The notes beneath the pieces are model-generated. The model did no database searches. It was not told where the DNA came from and was given only the letters and a program-made list of their open reading frames with translations. Of a stretch of 64,000 nt of DNA, positions 18,529-27,267 are shown piece after piece. A program made the position numbers and the translations under genes. The stretch is from Geobacillus kaustophilus (GTDB taxonomy: Bacteria; Bacillota; Bacilli; Bacillales; Anoxybacillaceae), in contig NZ_JYBP01000003.1 of assembly GCF_000948285.1 (NCBI RefSeq), positions 1,798,001 to 1,862,000 on the forward strand, given 5' to 3'. Position 1 is the first letter of the stretch. Every line of letters begins with the position of its first letter.

Positions 18529-19108
18529 GGCTGTCCCCATCCTTTTTCTCTATGTTTGAACGGTACATTTCAAACGTACCAGAAAAGACGAGCTCCTGGC
18601 CGACGTAGCTGTTCACCTCGACGATTGTGCGCCCGTGCACCGTTTTTCCGGTCACTTTCGCTTTAGCTACGACCCGCTCCCCTTCTTTCACTTGGCGCAC
18701 AAAACGAATGGCCGCTTTCGCTGTCAGCGTCAGTTCATCATGGATGACGGCGACGGCAAGCGAGTTGGCCTGAGCGAACAAATGATGACCGCGGGCGATG
18801 CGGGTGCGCCGAAAGACGTGCTCCTCTTTCACATCGAAAATCGAAATGGCGCTCGAATCCGGCTCGATGTCAATAATGTCGCCGATCACTTCTTCAAGCG
18901 GCAACGCCCGCACTTTATCAGCGAACGACTGGCGAGCGACATTCTTGATGCGCTCACGCAGTTCGGGAATCGACAGCTCAAGCCGATCAAGGCGGATCGT
19001 CTGCACGCTGACCGAAAATTTTTCGGCGAGCTCTTCATCGGTGATAAACGGGTTTTCCCGGATCGTCTCCTGCAACAACCGTTGCCGTTCGCGTTTGCTT
19101 TTTCTCAT
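18512..19108 (-). CDS. fapR: Fatty acid and phospholipid biosynthesis repressor FapR
   Basis: Transcriptional repressor of lipid-synthesis genes, released from DNA by malonyl-CoA. The 198 residues comprise an N-terminal helix-turn-helix ([25 protein letters not shown], about 20-44), a linker helix, and a hot-dog-fold effector domain (about 60-190, [27 protein letters not shown]). A FapR-type operator lies directly upstream, so it should repress its own operon with plsX, fabD, fabG and probably acpP. Confidence 0.96.
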   Translation of the reverse strand: MRKSKRERQRLLQETIRENPFITDEELAEKFSVSVQTIRLDRLELSIPELRERIKNVARQSFADKVRALPLEEVIGDIIDIEPDSSAISIFDVKEEHVFRRTRIARGHHLFAQANSLAVAVIHDELTLTAKAAIRFVRQVKEGERVVAKAKVTGKTVHGRTIVEVNSYVGQELVFSGTFEMYRSNIEKKDGDSHEYRG

Positions 19109-19130
19109 CGATTCGTGACACCGTCCGACT

Positions 19131-19180
19131 TTATGACTAGGTACTAAAAGTAATATATAATATCAAAAAACGAAATGCAA
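19131..19180 (-). promoter_or_regulatory. fapR promoter and FapR operator
   Basis: TTGCAT (19180-19175), a 17-bp spacer and TATATT (19157-19152) make a promoter on the minus strand. Immediately downstream TTTAGTACCTAGTCATAA (within 19149-19131) matches the known FapR box (TTAGTACC half-site with an imperfect mirror). A repressor there would block initiation. Confidence 0.8.
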
Positions 19181-19364
19181 GCACAAAAAATGAACAGCGC
19201 CACATGCTGTCGGCCGCTGTGGATTCGACGCCCCCCTCGCCAAACGGCTTTCTGCTCCATCCTCGAGGCCCACAAACGAAATAGTGGGACAGGCATCTCC
19301 TGCCTCCTCCGTCCGGGCAATGAAAATATAGGCTTCCACTGGCCAAAAAATCAATTGCCATAAA

Positions 19365-19395
19365 AAAACAGCGGGGCGCGAATGCGCCGGCCGCC
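19365..19395 (-). terminator. Terminator after recG
   Basis: GC-rich hairpin (GCGG plus GGCGC arms with a 2-nt bulge) followed by T7 on the minus strand, just after the recG stop. The remaining intergenic DNA up to fapR (19,180-19,360) shows no gene. Confidence 0.65.
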
Positions 19396-19408
19396 TCCTC
19401 CCTGTCTA

Positions 19409-21457
19409 TTAATCTAGCTTTTCCCCGTCGAGTATGCCGGACGCTTCCAGCTCGGCGCGCAGCCCGGCGTACGCCTCATCGCGCCAAAACGCGGCCGAGG
19501 AAACGAGCTTGGCGGCATCGCGGCGGGCGACTTCCAAAATACGGTAATCATGCACTGGATCGCCGTAGCGGAATTCCGGGAGCCCGCTTTGTTTTGTACC
19601 GAAAAAATCGCCCGGACCGCGCAGCTCCAAATCTTTTTCGGCCAACACAAACCCATCGGCCGTTTCCGTCATGATGCGCATTCGTTCTTTGCCGACTTCC
19701 GATTTCGGGTCGGCGATCAAAATGCAGTACGACTGGGCGTCGCCGCGCCCGACCCGCCCGCGCAGCTGATGGAGCTGGGCGAGGCCAAACCGTTCGGCGT
19801 CGTAAATGACCATCACCGTCGCATTCGGTACATTCACGCCGACTTCAACGACCGTCGTCGAGACGAGCACATGGATGCGGTTTTCGCTGAACGCCCTCAT
19901 GACGCGTTCTTTTTCGTCAGCCGACAGCCGGCCGTGCATCAAGCCGATCTCATATTTCCCGCGATAATAATGGACAAGTTGGCTATGGACATCGATGGCG
20001 TTTTGCACATCCAACTTGTCCGATTCCTCAATGAGCGGACAGATGACATACGCCTGATGACCACGGCGCAATTCCTTTTCGATAAAATCGAGCACGCGGG
20101 AGAACTGATGATGCTTCACCCAATACGTCTCGACTTTTTTTCGTCCAGCCGGCATTTCATCGAGCACCGATACGTCCATGTCGCCGAACGCTGTAATGGC
20201 GAGTGTGCGCGGAATCGGCGTCGCCGTCATCATCAATACATCCGGTGCATGCCCTTTCTCACGCAAAACGCGGCGCTGTTCGACGCCAAACCGGTGCTGC
20301 TCGTCCGTAATAACGAGGCCGAGCCGGCGAAACTGCACTCCTTCTTGAATCAAGGCGTGCGTGCCTACAACGATATCAATTGTTCCTTCTTCCAGTTCGG
20401 CAAGCACCGCTTTGCGCTGCTTTCCCTTCACTGAGCTTGTCAAGAGCGCGATCGTCACATCAGTATCGGCAAACAGCTCGGCGAGCGAGCGGGCGTGCTG
20501 TTCAGCCAGAATTTCCGTCGGCACCATCAGCGCTCCTTGAAATCCAGACAAAGCGGCGGCGTAAAGAGCGACAGCGGCAACGACCGTCTTGCCAGAACCG
20601 ACGTCGCCTTGCAAAAGCCGGTTCATTTGCCGCGGCGAGCGCATGTCCGCCAAAATTTCGCCGATGACACGGCGCTGGGCGTTCGTCAAGACAAACGGCA
20701 ATCCGGAAAGAAAGGACGAAAGCCGCTCTTCAGAAAACGAATGAACGACGCCGCGCCGCTCATCGCGCATCAATCGACGGAGCGCCTGCATTTTCAGCTG
20801 GTACAACAAAAACTCCTCATAGATGAGCCGACGCCGCGCCTGATGCAACTCTTCGCGCGTGCGCGGAAAATGAAGGGCGCGGAGCGCTTCTTGTTTGGCG
20901 ACAAGGCGATAAGCGCGGCGCAAAACGGGCGGCAGCGGGTCGGGGATGTGCTCGCCAAACTGTTCGAACGCCGCTTTCATCAACCGACGCATCGTTTTCA
21001 CCGTCAGCGGGCTGCGCACGGAGTAAACCGGCTCGATGCCAGTCGTCTCCGGAGCCGGTCCGAACCGAAGTTCGTAGGCGTTGATCGTTTGCCGATGCCG
21101 GTCCCATTTGCCGATCACCGTCACCGTCTCGTTCAGGGCGATTTTTTCCTTCAAGTAGGGACGGTTGAAACAAACAACGGTGATCAAGCAGCGATCGGCC
21201 AGCATGCGGAAGGAAAGGCGCGATTTTTTCCTTCCGTAATACGTCAACAGTGGGGCGCTGTATACTTTCCCTTCCACTGTCACTTTTTCTTCATGGCGGA
21301 CGGCGGCCAAATCTTTTTGTTCATAATCATCATAGCGGTACGGGGCGTACGCAAGCAGCTCACCGACCGTCGCGATGCCGATGTCGGCAAGCGCCGCCGC
21401 CGTCTCTTCACCGATGCCTTTGACCGCTGTCACCGGTTGCTGCATCGCTTCGTTCAC
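19409..21457 (-). CDS. recG: ATP-dependent DNA helicase RecG
   Basis: Branch-migrating helicase that remodels stalled forks and Holliday junctions. The 682-residue protein has an N-terminal wedge/OB-fold region (about 50-150) and helicase motifs: GDVGSGKT (Walker A), DEQH box, TATPIPRT, and QLRGRVGRG (motif VI). The GTG at 21457 overlaps the sdaAA stop as GTGA; an ATG at 21445 is an alternative. It is the last gene of the yloU-fakA-sdaAB-sdaAA-recG run and is followed by a terminator. Confidence 0.96.
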   Translation of the reverse strand: MNEAMQQPVTAVKGIGEETAAALADIGIATVGELLAYAPYRYDDYEQKDLAAVRHEEKVTVEGKVYSAPLLTYYGRKKSRLSFRMLADRCLITVVCFNRPYLKEKIALNETVTVIGKWDRHRQTINAYELRFGPAPETTGIEPVYSVRSPLTVKTMRRLMKAAFEQFGEHIPDPLPPVLRRAYRLVAKQEALRALHFPRTREELHQARRRLIYEEFLLYQLKMQALRRLMRDERRGVVHSFSEERLSSFLSGLPFVLTNAQRRVIGEILADMRSPRQMNRLLQGDVGSGKTVVAAVALYAAALSGFQGALMVPTEILAEQHARSLAELFADTDVTIALLTSSVKGKQRKAVLAELEEGTIDIVVGTHALIQEGVQFRRLGLVITDEQHRFGVEQRRVLREKGHAPDVLMMTATPIPRTLAITAFGDMDVSVLDEMPAGRKKVETYWVKHHQFSRVLDFIEKELRRGHQAYVICPLIEESDKLDVQNAIDVHSQLVHYYRGKYEIGLMHGRLSADEKERVMRAFSENRIHVLVSTTVVEVGVNVPNATVMVIYDAERFGLAQLHQLRGRVGRGDAQSYCILIADPKSEVGKERMRIMTETADGFVLAEKDLELRGPGDFFGTKQSGLPEFRYGDPVHDYRILEVARRDAAKLVSSAAFWRDEAYAGLRAELEASGILDGEKLD

Positions 21458-22338
21458 TTCGATGCCGCGGAAGCGCCGAAAATGCGAGCCGCAATGGCGC
21501 GGCCGGTCGGCGTCGCGGCCAACCCCCCTTGCGCCGTTTCTTTGAGCGCCACCGGCATGGCCGCCCCGATGCGATACATCGCTTCAATCACTTCGTCACA
21601 CGGGATGCGGCTTTTAATGCCGGCTAGCGCCATATCCGCAGCGATCATGGCGTTCGCCGCTCCCATCGCGTTCCGCTTGACGCACGGCACTTCGACCAGG
21701 CCGGCAACCGGATCGCATACTAATCCCAACATATTTTTTAAGGCGATGGCCATCGCTTCAGCCGCTTGGCTCGGCGTCCCGCCGGCCAGCTCCACCAGCG
21801 CCGCGGCGGCCATGCCCGCCGCCGATCCAACCTCGGCTTGACAGCCGCCGGCGGCGCCGGAAATCGAGGCGTTGTTCGCGACGACGTAGCCAAACGCCCC
21901 GGCTGTAAACAAAAACTCAATCATTTCCATTCTTGTCGGCCGCAGCTTCTCTTTCGCAGCAAACAGCGTCCCCGGGACGACGCCGGCCGCCCCGGCCGTC
22001 GGGGTGGCGCAAATGACGCCCATCGCCGCGTTCACTTCGTTGGTCGCCATGGCTTTGCTGACGGCATCCAAAATCGTCTCTCCGGACAAAAAGCGACCCC
22101 CGGCAATATAGCGCTGCATCCGCACGGCATCGCCGCCGGTCAATCCGGAGCGGGACACAACCCCTTCGAGCCCCCTCTCGACGGCGCGCTCCATGACGGC
22201 TAGATGGTGATCCATTTGCGCGATCACCTCTTCCCGGCTTCGCCCGCTCACTTCCACTTCCTGACGAATCATCACTTCAGCGATTTTGATGCTGTCCTTT
22301 TCGGCCAACGCCACAAGTTCAGCCACATTGCGAAACAT
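21454..22338 (-). CDS. sdaAA: L-serine dehydratase, alpha subunit
   Basis: Iron-sulfur subunit that deaminates L-serine to pyruvate and ammonia. The 294 residues contain the three cysteine environments expected for the [4Fe-4S] cluster: ICATPTAGAAG, GGCQAEVGSA and GLVCDPVAGLVEVPC. Two-subunit enzymes like this are typical of Firmicutes, the beta subunit being encoded next door by sdaAB. Its end overlaps recG. Confidence 0.95.
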   Translation of the reverse strand: MFRNVAELVALAEKDSIKIAEVMIRQEVEVSGRSREEVIAQMDHHLAVMERAVERGLEGVVSRSGLTGGDAVRMQRYIAGGRFLSGETILDAVSKAMATNEVNAAMGVICATPTAGAAGVVPGTLFAAKEKLRPTRMEMIEFLFTAGAFGYVVANNASISGAAGGCQAEVGSAAGMAAAALVELAGGTPSQAAEAMAIALKNMLGLVCDPVAGLVEVPCVKRNAMGAANAMIAADMALAGIKSRIPCDEVIEAMYRIGAAMPVALKETAQGGLAATPTGRAIAARIFGASAASK

Positions 22339-22411
22339 TTTATTCCCACCTGTCCTCTCTCCATCATGGCTTATCTTCTTCGATGCACATCAACATGAAA
22401 CCGATTTCGTT

Positions 22412-23074
22412 TCAATCCGCAAGCTTCGCCACTTGAATGATGTTCGGCAGCTGCTCCAATTCTTGAATCAGATCATCGGTCAACGGCTGGTCAACTTCGA
22501 TCGCCATGAGCGCTTCCTTACCTTTCTCTTTGCGCGACACTTCCATATGGCCAATGTTGATTTTCCGTTTCGCCAACACCGAAGCCACCGCGCCGATCGT
22601 CCCGTACCGGTCGTTATGCATAATGAGCAGCGCCGGATGGTGGCCAGACAGCTTCAAGGCAAACCCATTCAATTCGACGATTTCGATTTTGCCGCCGCCG
22701 ATCGAAATGCCGACGAGCTCAAGTTCGCCTTCATCATCGCCAATCCAAAGGCGCACCGTATTAGGATGATGCGGGATCGCTTCCTCGGTAGAAAACGAAA
22801 CGTCCACTGCTTCCTCACGGGCGATCTCAAGCGCATTCGGAAGACGTTCATCGAACGTGTCAAACCCGAGCAGCCCCGCGACAATGGCGACATCGGTGCC
22901 ATGCCCCCGATACGTTTCGGCAAATGAGCCGTAAAACGAAATGCGCGCCCACGCCGGCTTTCGGCCAAACAACTTGCGCGCAACCAAGCCGATGCGCACC
23001 GCCCCTGCCGTATGTGAGCTTGACGGCCCGACCATCACTGGGCCAATGATATCAAAGACGCTTTTGTATTTCAT
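22412..23074 (-). CDS. sdaAB: L-serine dehydratase, beta subunit
   Basis: Partner of SdaAA in serine deamination. The 220-residue protein starts with the segment SVFDIIGPVMVGPSSSHTAG, typical of the beta domain, and ends with an ACT domain (about 148-220, INIGHMEVSRKEKGKEALMA), a common amino-acid-sensing module that could give serine-dependent control. It lies between fakA and sdaAA on the same strand. Confidence 0.95.
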   Translation of the reverse strand: MKYKSVFDIIGPVMVGPSSSHTAGAVRIGLVARKLFGRKPAWARISFYGSFAETYRGHGTDVAIVAGLLGFDTFDERLPNALEIAREEAVDVSFSTEEAIPHHPNTVRLWIGDDEGELELVGISIGGGKIEIVELNGFALKLSGHHPALLIMHNDRYGTIGAVASVLAKRKINIGHMEVSRKEKGKEALMAIEVDQPLTDDLIQELEQLPNIIQVAKLAD

Positions 23075-23137
23075 TGGATTGATTCCTCCATCAAACAGAA
23101 AATAGAAGGGAATGCTCCCTTCTATTATTCTAGCATA

Positions 23138-24808
23138 TTACTCGACGGAAATGATGAATGGATACAGCGGTTGCTTTCCGTTATGCACTTCCACTTCGAC
23201 CCCGTCATGTTTCGTTTCCAAATAGGCAACGACTGTTTCTACATCGATCTCCGTTGCGTCTTCGCCGTACAAAATGGTCACGATTTCGCTTTGTTCATCG
23301 ATGAGCGCATCAAGCAACCGCTTCGTTACGGCGAGTTTGTCTTTGTCAGCGGCAATAATGCGGTCATCCAACAACCCCATGTAATCGCCCTTTTGAATCT
23401 CGATGCCGTCAATCGTCGTATCGCGCACGGAAAACGTCACTTGCCCCGTTTTCACTCGCGACAGCGCCGCCGTCATCGCCCGCTCATTTTGCTCGGCCGA
23501 TTGCGCCGGATTGAACGCCAAGAGCGCCGCCAGACCTTGCGGAACCGTTTTCGACGGGATGACGATCACCCGCTGTTCGGAAAGCTCCGCCGCTTGTTTT
23601 GCCGCCATCACGATGTTTTTGTTGTTTGGCAGCACAAACACCGTTTCCGCGTTGGCGAGGCGGATGGCGTCAGCGATTTCTTCCGTGCTCGGGTTCATCG
23701 TTTGCCCACCTTCAATGATGGCGTGTGCACCGATGCTCCGAAACAGTTCAGCCACGCCAGCGCCCATGGCGACGGCGACGATGCCGTACGGCTTTGCTTC
23801 CTCTTTGGCAACACCAGGAAGCGTTTTTGCCTCCTTGCCGACGATGTTGGCATGTTGTTCGCGCATGTTTTCAATTTTAATATTGATCAAGCTGCCGTAG
23901 CGTTGACCGTATGTCAGCACCTCACCCGGCGTTTCCGAATGGATGTGCACCTTAACAAGCTCGTCATCCGCGACAACAAGCAGCGAGTCGCCGAACTGGC
24001 TTAACTCGCGGCGGAACGTTTCTTCGGAAAACGGGTGCTCAGCCAGCTTGTCCGGCTCAAAACGGACCATAAATTCCGTACAGTAGCCAAACTCGATCTC
24101 ATCGGTATGAATATGGCTTTGCGCGCTCTGATGGTGCACCATTTTCACTAAATCGTCCATCCGCGCCTCAGCGCGTGCGGCGCTCACGATTTCTCCTTTG
24201 AGAGCAGCAAGAAACCCTTCATAGATGTATACGAGCCCTTGACCGCCGCTGTCGACGACACCAACTTCCTTTAAGATTGGAAGCAATTCGGGCGTGCGCT
24301 GCAGCGCCGCTTTTGCCTCGGCGAGCGCCGCTTCCATCACGGCGATCACGTCGCGCTCTTTTTTTGCCGCCTCCACGGCCTTGCGCGCCGCTTCTTTGGC
24401 AACGGTGAGGATCGTCCCCTCGACCGGCTTCATAACCGCCTTATAGGCGGTGTCCACCCCCGCCTGCAAGGCGGCGGCGAATTCGAAGCTGTTCACCGCT
24501 TGTTTGCCTTCAACTGCCTTGGCAAATCCGCGGAACAGCTGCGACAAAATGACGCCGGAATTGCCGCGCGCCCCCATCAACAGCCCTTTCGCCAGCGCCG
24601 CGGCGACGTTGCCGATATGGTCAGACGCATTCGCCTTCACTTCTTTCGCCCCGGACGTCATCGACAAGTTCATGTTCGTTCCTGTATCGCCATCTGGAAC
24701 CGGAAAGACGTTCAGCGCATCGACCGTCTTGGCGTTGTTCGCCAAATGTGCGGCCCCTTGCTGCACCATATCGGCAAATCGTCTTCCGTCAAGCGTCCTC
24801 ATTGTCAC
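23138..24808 (-). CDS. fakA: Fatty acid kinase subunit FakA (YloV, DAK2 domain)
   Basis: ATP-binding subunit that phosphorylates fatty acids presented by FakB proteins, feeding exogenous acyl chains into phospholipid synthesis. The 556-residue product has an N-terminal DAK2 (dihydroxyacetone-kinase L-like) domain with NVFPVPDGDTGTNM and ARGNSGVILSQL, a middle domain, and a DegV-like C-terminal half (VAVAMGAGVAELFRSIGA). The GTG at 24808 is seven bases from AAGGAGGAG; the ATG at 24802 is further away. Gene order follows yloU as in B. subtilis. Confidence 0.93.
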   Translation of the reverse strand: MTMRTLDGRRFADMVQQGAAHLANNAKTVDALNVFPVPDGDTGTNMNLSMTSGAKEVKANASDHIGNVAAALAKGLLMGARGNSGVILSQLFRGFAKAVEGKQAVNSFEFAAALQAGVDTAYKAVMKPVEGTILTVAKEAARKAVEAAKKERDVIAVMEAALAEAKAALQRTPELLPILKEVGVVDSGGQGLVYIYEGFLAALKGEIVSAARAEARMDDLVKMVHHQSAQSHIHTDEIEFGYCTEFMVRFEPDKLAEHPFSEETFRRELSQFGDSLLVVADDELVKVHIHSETPGEVLTYGQRYGSLINIKIENMREQHANIVGKEAKTLPGVAKEEAKPYGIVAVAMGAGVAELFRSIGAHAIIEGGQTMNPSTEEIADAIRLANAETVFVLPNNKNIVMAAKQAAELSEQRVIVIPSKTVPQGLAALLAFNPAQSAEQNERAMTAALSRVKTGQVTFSVRDTTIDGIEIQKGDYMGLLDDRIIAADKDKLAVTKRLLDALIDEQSEIVTILYGEDATEIDVETVVAYLETKHDGVEVEVHNGKQPLYPFIISVE

Positions 24809-24825
24809 CGGCTAACTCCTCCTTA

Positions 24826-25188
24826 CTACGGGTTTGCCACCCGAACCCCTTGAACGTAAATGTTGATCGACTGGACCGCCAGTCCGAGCGTCTGATCGAG
24901 CGTGTACTTCACTTTCGACTGCACGTTATGGGCAACTTCAGAAATTTTCGTCCCATAGCTGACGATAATGTACATATCGATATGTACTTCGCCGTTTTCT
25001 TCCCGGACGACAACCCCTTTAGAAAAATTTTCCCGTCGCAAAATGTCCGACAATCCGTCACGAATCTGGTTTTTCGACGCCATTCCGACAATGCCGTAAC
25101 AATCGACGGCCGCTCCCCCCGCGATCATCGCAATGACTTCATTGGACACTTCAATGCGCCCGTATTTCGTTTGCCATTCGATCGACAT
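24826..25188 (-). CDS. yloU: Asp23/Gls24 family protein YloU
   Basis: A 120-residue member of the Asp23/Gls24 envelope-stress family. Family segments are YGRIEVSNEVIAMIAGGAAVDCYGIVGM and KVKYTLDQTLGLAVQSINIYVQGVRV. It is usually encoded immediately before the fatty acid kinase gene, as here, hinting at a link with membrane lipid handling; the precise role is unknown. Two candidate promoters lie upstream. Confidence 0.92.
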   Translation of the reverse strand: MSIEWQTKYGRIEVSNEVIAMIAGGAAVDCYGIVGMASKNQIRDGLSDILRRENFSKGVVVREENGEVHIDMYIIVSYGTKISEVAHNVQSKVKYTLDQTLGLAVQSINIYVQGVRVANP

Positions 25189-25226
25189 GCTCGTTCCCCC
25201 TTTGCGTATCTCGCACAGCTACCCCT

Positions 25227-25310
25227 ATTGTACTATAACGCTTTCGGTTTTCAAAGCGCTTCCCGTCCGCCCACTAGTATTATTTAGCCGAAAACTGAAA
25301 TATATGTCAA
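25227..25310 (-). promoter_or_regulatory. Two candidate promoters for yloU-fakA
   Basis: On the minus strand the proximal one is TTGAAA (25254-25249), 16-bp spacer, TACAAT (25232-25227). The distal one is TTGACA (25310-25305), 18-bp spacer, TAAATA (25286-25281). Both fit sigma-A. Confidence 0.6.
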
Positions 25311-25342
25311 GGACAGTTTCTTGAAAGAAAACCGCACGTCTA

Positions 25343-25376
25343 TTGCAATCCCTACGGTTGTATGGTAAATTATAAT
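25343..25376 (+). promoter_or_regulatory. Candidate rpmB promoter
   Basis: TTGCAA (25343-25348) is 17 bp from TAAATT (25366-25371); a perfect TATAAT overlaps at 25371-25376 but with a 22-bp spacing. The region lies about 45 bp upstream of rpmB. Confidence 0.45.
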
Positions 25377-25416
25377 AGTGTTTTTAGAGGGATGTGAAAG
25401 CAAGGAGGGAAACACG

Positions 25417-25602
25417 ATGGCGAAATGCTTTGTGACCGGCAAGAAGAAATCGTTCGGCAACTCGCGTTCGCATGCCATGAACGCCAGCCGCCGCACATGG
25501 AAAGCCAATTTGCAAAAAGTGCGCATTTTAGTTGACGGCAAACCGAAACGCGTTTGGGTTTCGGCGCGCGCGCTGAAATCTGGAAAAGTGAAACGCGTCT
25601 AA
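25417..25602 (+). CDS. rpmB: 50S ribosomal protein L28
   Basis: Large-subunit protein required in late 50S assembly. The 61-residue product starts [20 protein letters not shown], the standard L28 start, preceded by AAGGAGGG; the longer in-frame reading from 25378 is not used. Only one N-terminal cysteine is present, so no zinc ribbon is formed. It is transcribed divergently from yloU and convergently with spoVM, the arrangement seen in B. subtilis. Confidence 0.97.
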   Translation: MAKCFVTGKKKSFGNSRSHAMNASRRTWKANLQKVRILVDGKPKRVWVSARALKSGKVKRV

Positions 25603-25619
25603 CGGCCTAACGAAAAGAA

Positions 25620-25690
25620 GCCGCCCAAAAGGTTGCAACCCTCCTTTTGTTCGGCGGCAACAAAAAAAGCACCAAAAATGGTGCTTTTTT
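25620..25690 (+). terminator. Hairpin plus bidirectional terminator between rpmB and spoVM
   Basis: A hairpin GCCGCC-CAAAAGG / CCTTTTG-TT-GGCGGC (25620-25658) is followed by AAAAAAGCACCA / TGGTGCTTTTTT (25663-25690), which has runs of A and T on both sides and so can terminate both rpmB (plus) and spoVM (minus). Only the second carries a T tract. Confidence 0.85.
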
Positions 25691-25691
25691 C

Positions 25692-25772
25692 TTATCCTTT
25701 TTTAAATGCGTTCAACACCGCCCGCACGATTCCGCCTAAAAATCTCGGCAGCTTGATCGTATAAAACTTCAT
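25692..25772 (-). CDS. spoVM: Stage V sporulation protein M
   Basis: A 26-residue amphipathic peptide that sits on the convex forespore membrane and anchors the SpoIVA coat basement layer. The product begins MKFYTIKLPRFLGGIVRAVL and ends NAFKKG, matching SpoVM almost residue for residue, including the key proline at position 9. The start follows GGAGGG by seven bases. It lies between thiN and rpmB as in B. subtilis and proves that the host forms endospores. A TATAAT lies upstream, but a mother-cell sigma-E promoter would be expected and was not clearly recognised. Confidence 0.95.
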   Translation of the reverse strand: MKFYTIKLPRFLGGIVRAVLNAFKKG

Positions 25773-25853
25773 CCCGATTCCCTCCTCACACCGATCATAA
25801 CGAGCTTCCCGCCATTTCCTTATCCATTATATTCCGTCATAAGCCAAGCGCGA

Positions 25854-26504
25854 CTACGGGCAGCCAGCAAAATCGCTGCTCCTTATCATCATTAATATGC
25901 CTTCTGAAAACGAAAAAGTACCGGAAGATTGGATAAGTTCGTTACTAATACATAATGTCGAACCGCGGGAAATATGACAGTTTGTTAGTGGATATTTAAA
26001 TCCGATCAGCGTAAGCTCTGCCACCGTTTCGGAAATCGGGATGTATGACACATAGCGGTATCGATCGTCGCGCACGACCGTATGCACGCCGGGCAGATGG
26101 ACGGTGAGCACGTTTTGCCGGTCGATGAGTTCAATGGGCCGCCCGGCGTACTTGAACAGCAGCTCAACGTTGCCAAACAAATGGTCAAGCCGCCCGCCGG
26201 TCGCTCCGAACAGACGAATGACGCCGTCTGTCTGCCCGACAGCCCAATCAAGGGCGATCTCCATATCCGTTTTATCTTTTTCCGCCGGCCAAATGTCAAG
26301 CTCCGGCAGCATCTCCCCTAGCCGCTTGACCTCCTCAACCGGCAAGGAATCAAAATCGCCAAACGCCCGCACCGGGCGGAATCCGAAATCCAGCAGCGCT
26401 TTCGTGCCGCGGTCGACGCCGACCCACTGCACATCGCTCCCATCATACAAGCGCAAATCGGGAAGAAGGTGGCGCGGACCGCCGCCGACAATATGAATCA
26501 ACAC
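25854..26504 (-). CDS. thiN: Thiamine pyrophosphokinase
   Basis: Transfers pyrophosphate from ATP to thiamine, giving the active cofactor thiamine diphosphate. With the GTG at 26504 (eight bases after AAAGGGGG) the product is 216 residues, the normal size, starting VLIHIVGGGP; the open frame extends further upstream without a better start. Family motifs are GVDRGTKALL, AFGDFDSL and PAEKDKTDMEIAL, with the C-terminal substrate-binding barrel ISRGSTLCISN. It follows rpe closely. Confidence 0.93.
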   Translation of the reverse strand: MLIHIVGGGPRHLLPDLRLYDGSDVQWVGVDRGTKALLDFGFRPVRAFGDFDSLPVEEVKRLGEMLPELDIWPAEKDKTDMEIALDWAVGQTDGVIRLFGATGGRLDHLFGNVELLFKYAGRPIELIDRQNVLTVHLPGVHTVVRDDRYRYVSYIPISETVAELTLIGFKYPLTNCHISRGSTLCISNELIQSSGTFSFSEGILMMIRSSDFAGCP

Positions 26505-26605
26505 ATGCGTTTCCCCCTTTCGGCAAGGGCCGAGGCGGCCATCTTCTTCTTTGCTCTCATCACCCTGCGGCTCAATAAAATGGCAAAAGCGGCGCTGCTT
26601 TTTGG

Positions 26606-27265
26606 CTAGTAGTTGGCGCACGCTTCACGAAGCGTGCGAATGGCGGCGGCTCGGTCCGGTTCGTTGTAAATGGACGATCCAGCGACAAGCACGTTCGCCC
26701 CGGCTTCCACGCAAAGCGGCGCCGTTTTCGCATTGATGCCGCCGTCAACTTCAATGTCAACCTCTTTGTTTTGTTCGCTGGCCATCCGGGCGACCTCACG
26801 GATTTTCGGCACGACCGCCGGAATGAACGCCTGTCCGCCAAACCCTGGATTGACCGTCATCAACAAGACGAGATCGACATCAGCGATCACATGGCGGATC
26901 ATCTCGACGGGTGTATGCGGATTGAGCACCACCCCGGCTTTGACGCCTTGTTCTTTGATAAAATGAATCGTCCGATGCAAATGCACGCACGCCTCAACAT
27001 GGACGGAAATCACATCCGCGCCCGCTTTCGCAAACGCCGGAATGTATCGGTCCGGGTCGGCGATCATCAAATGAACGTCAAGCGGCAGCTTCGTCACCGG
27101 TCGAATGGCGGCCACGACCGGCGGACCGAACGTCAAATTCGGCACGAAATGCCCGTCCATGACATCCACATGAATCCAATCCGCCCCGCCTTCCTCGACC
27201 GAACGAATTTCCTCAGCCAGGCGGGCGAAATCGGCTGATAAAATCGATGGCGCAATTCGAATCAT
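26606..27265 (-). CDS. rpe: Ribulose-phosphate 3-epimerase
   Basis: Interconverts ribulose 5-phosphate and xylulose 5-phosphate in the pentose phosphate pathway. The TIM-barrel protein of 219 residues has IAPSILSADF, HVDVMDGHFVPNLT (metal-binding His and Asp), TVNPGFGGQAFIP and EVDGGINAKTA. The ATG at 27265 lies seven bases after GAGGT and is preferred to the TTG at 27271. It sits between rsgA and thiN, a conserved Bacillus arrangement. Confidence 0.96.
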   Translation of the reverse strand: MIRIAPSILSADFARLAEEIRSVEEGGADWIHVDVMDGHFVPNLTFGPPVVAAIRPVTKLPLDVHLMIADPDRYIPAFAKAGADVISVHVEACVHLHRTIHFIKEQGVKAGVVLNPHTPVEMIRHVIADVDLVLLMTVNPGFGGQAFIPAVVPKIREVARMASEQNKEVDIEVDGGINAKTAPLCVEAGANVLVAGSSIYNEPDRAAAIRTLREACANY

Positions 27266-27267
27266 GT

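Noticed and set aside
20495-21841. 448-codon plus-strand ORF across recG and sdaAA
   Set aside because: It spans two intact, overlapping genes on the opposite strand and shows no protein family features.
25371-25376. Perfect TATAAT as the rpmB -10
   Set aside because: No acceptable -35 lies 16-18 bp upstream; TAAATT with TTGCAA at 17 bp is better placed, though both remain possible.
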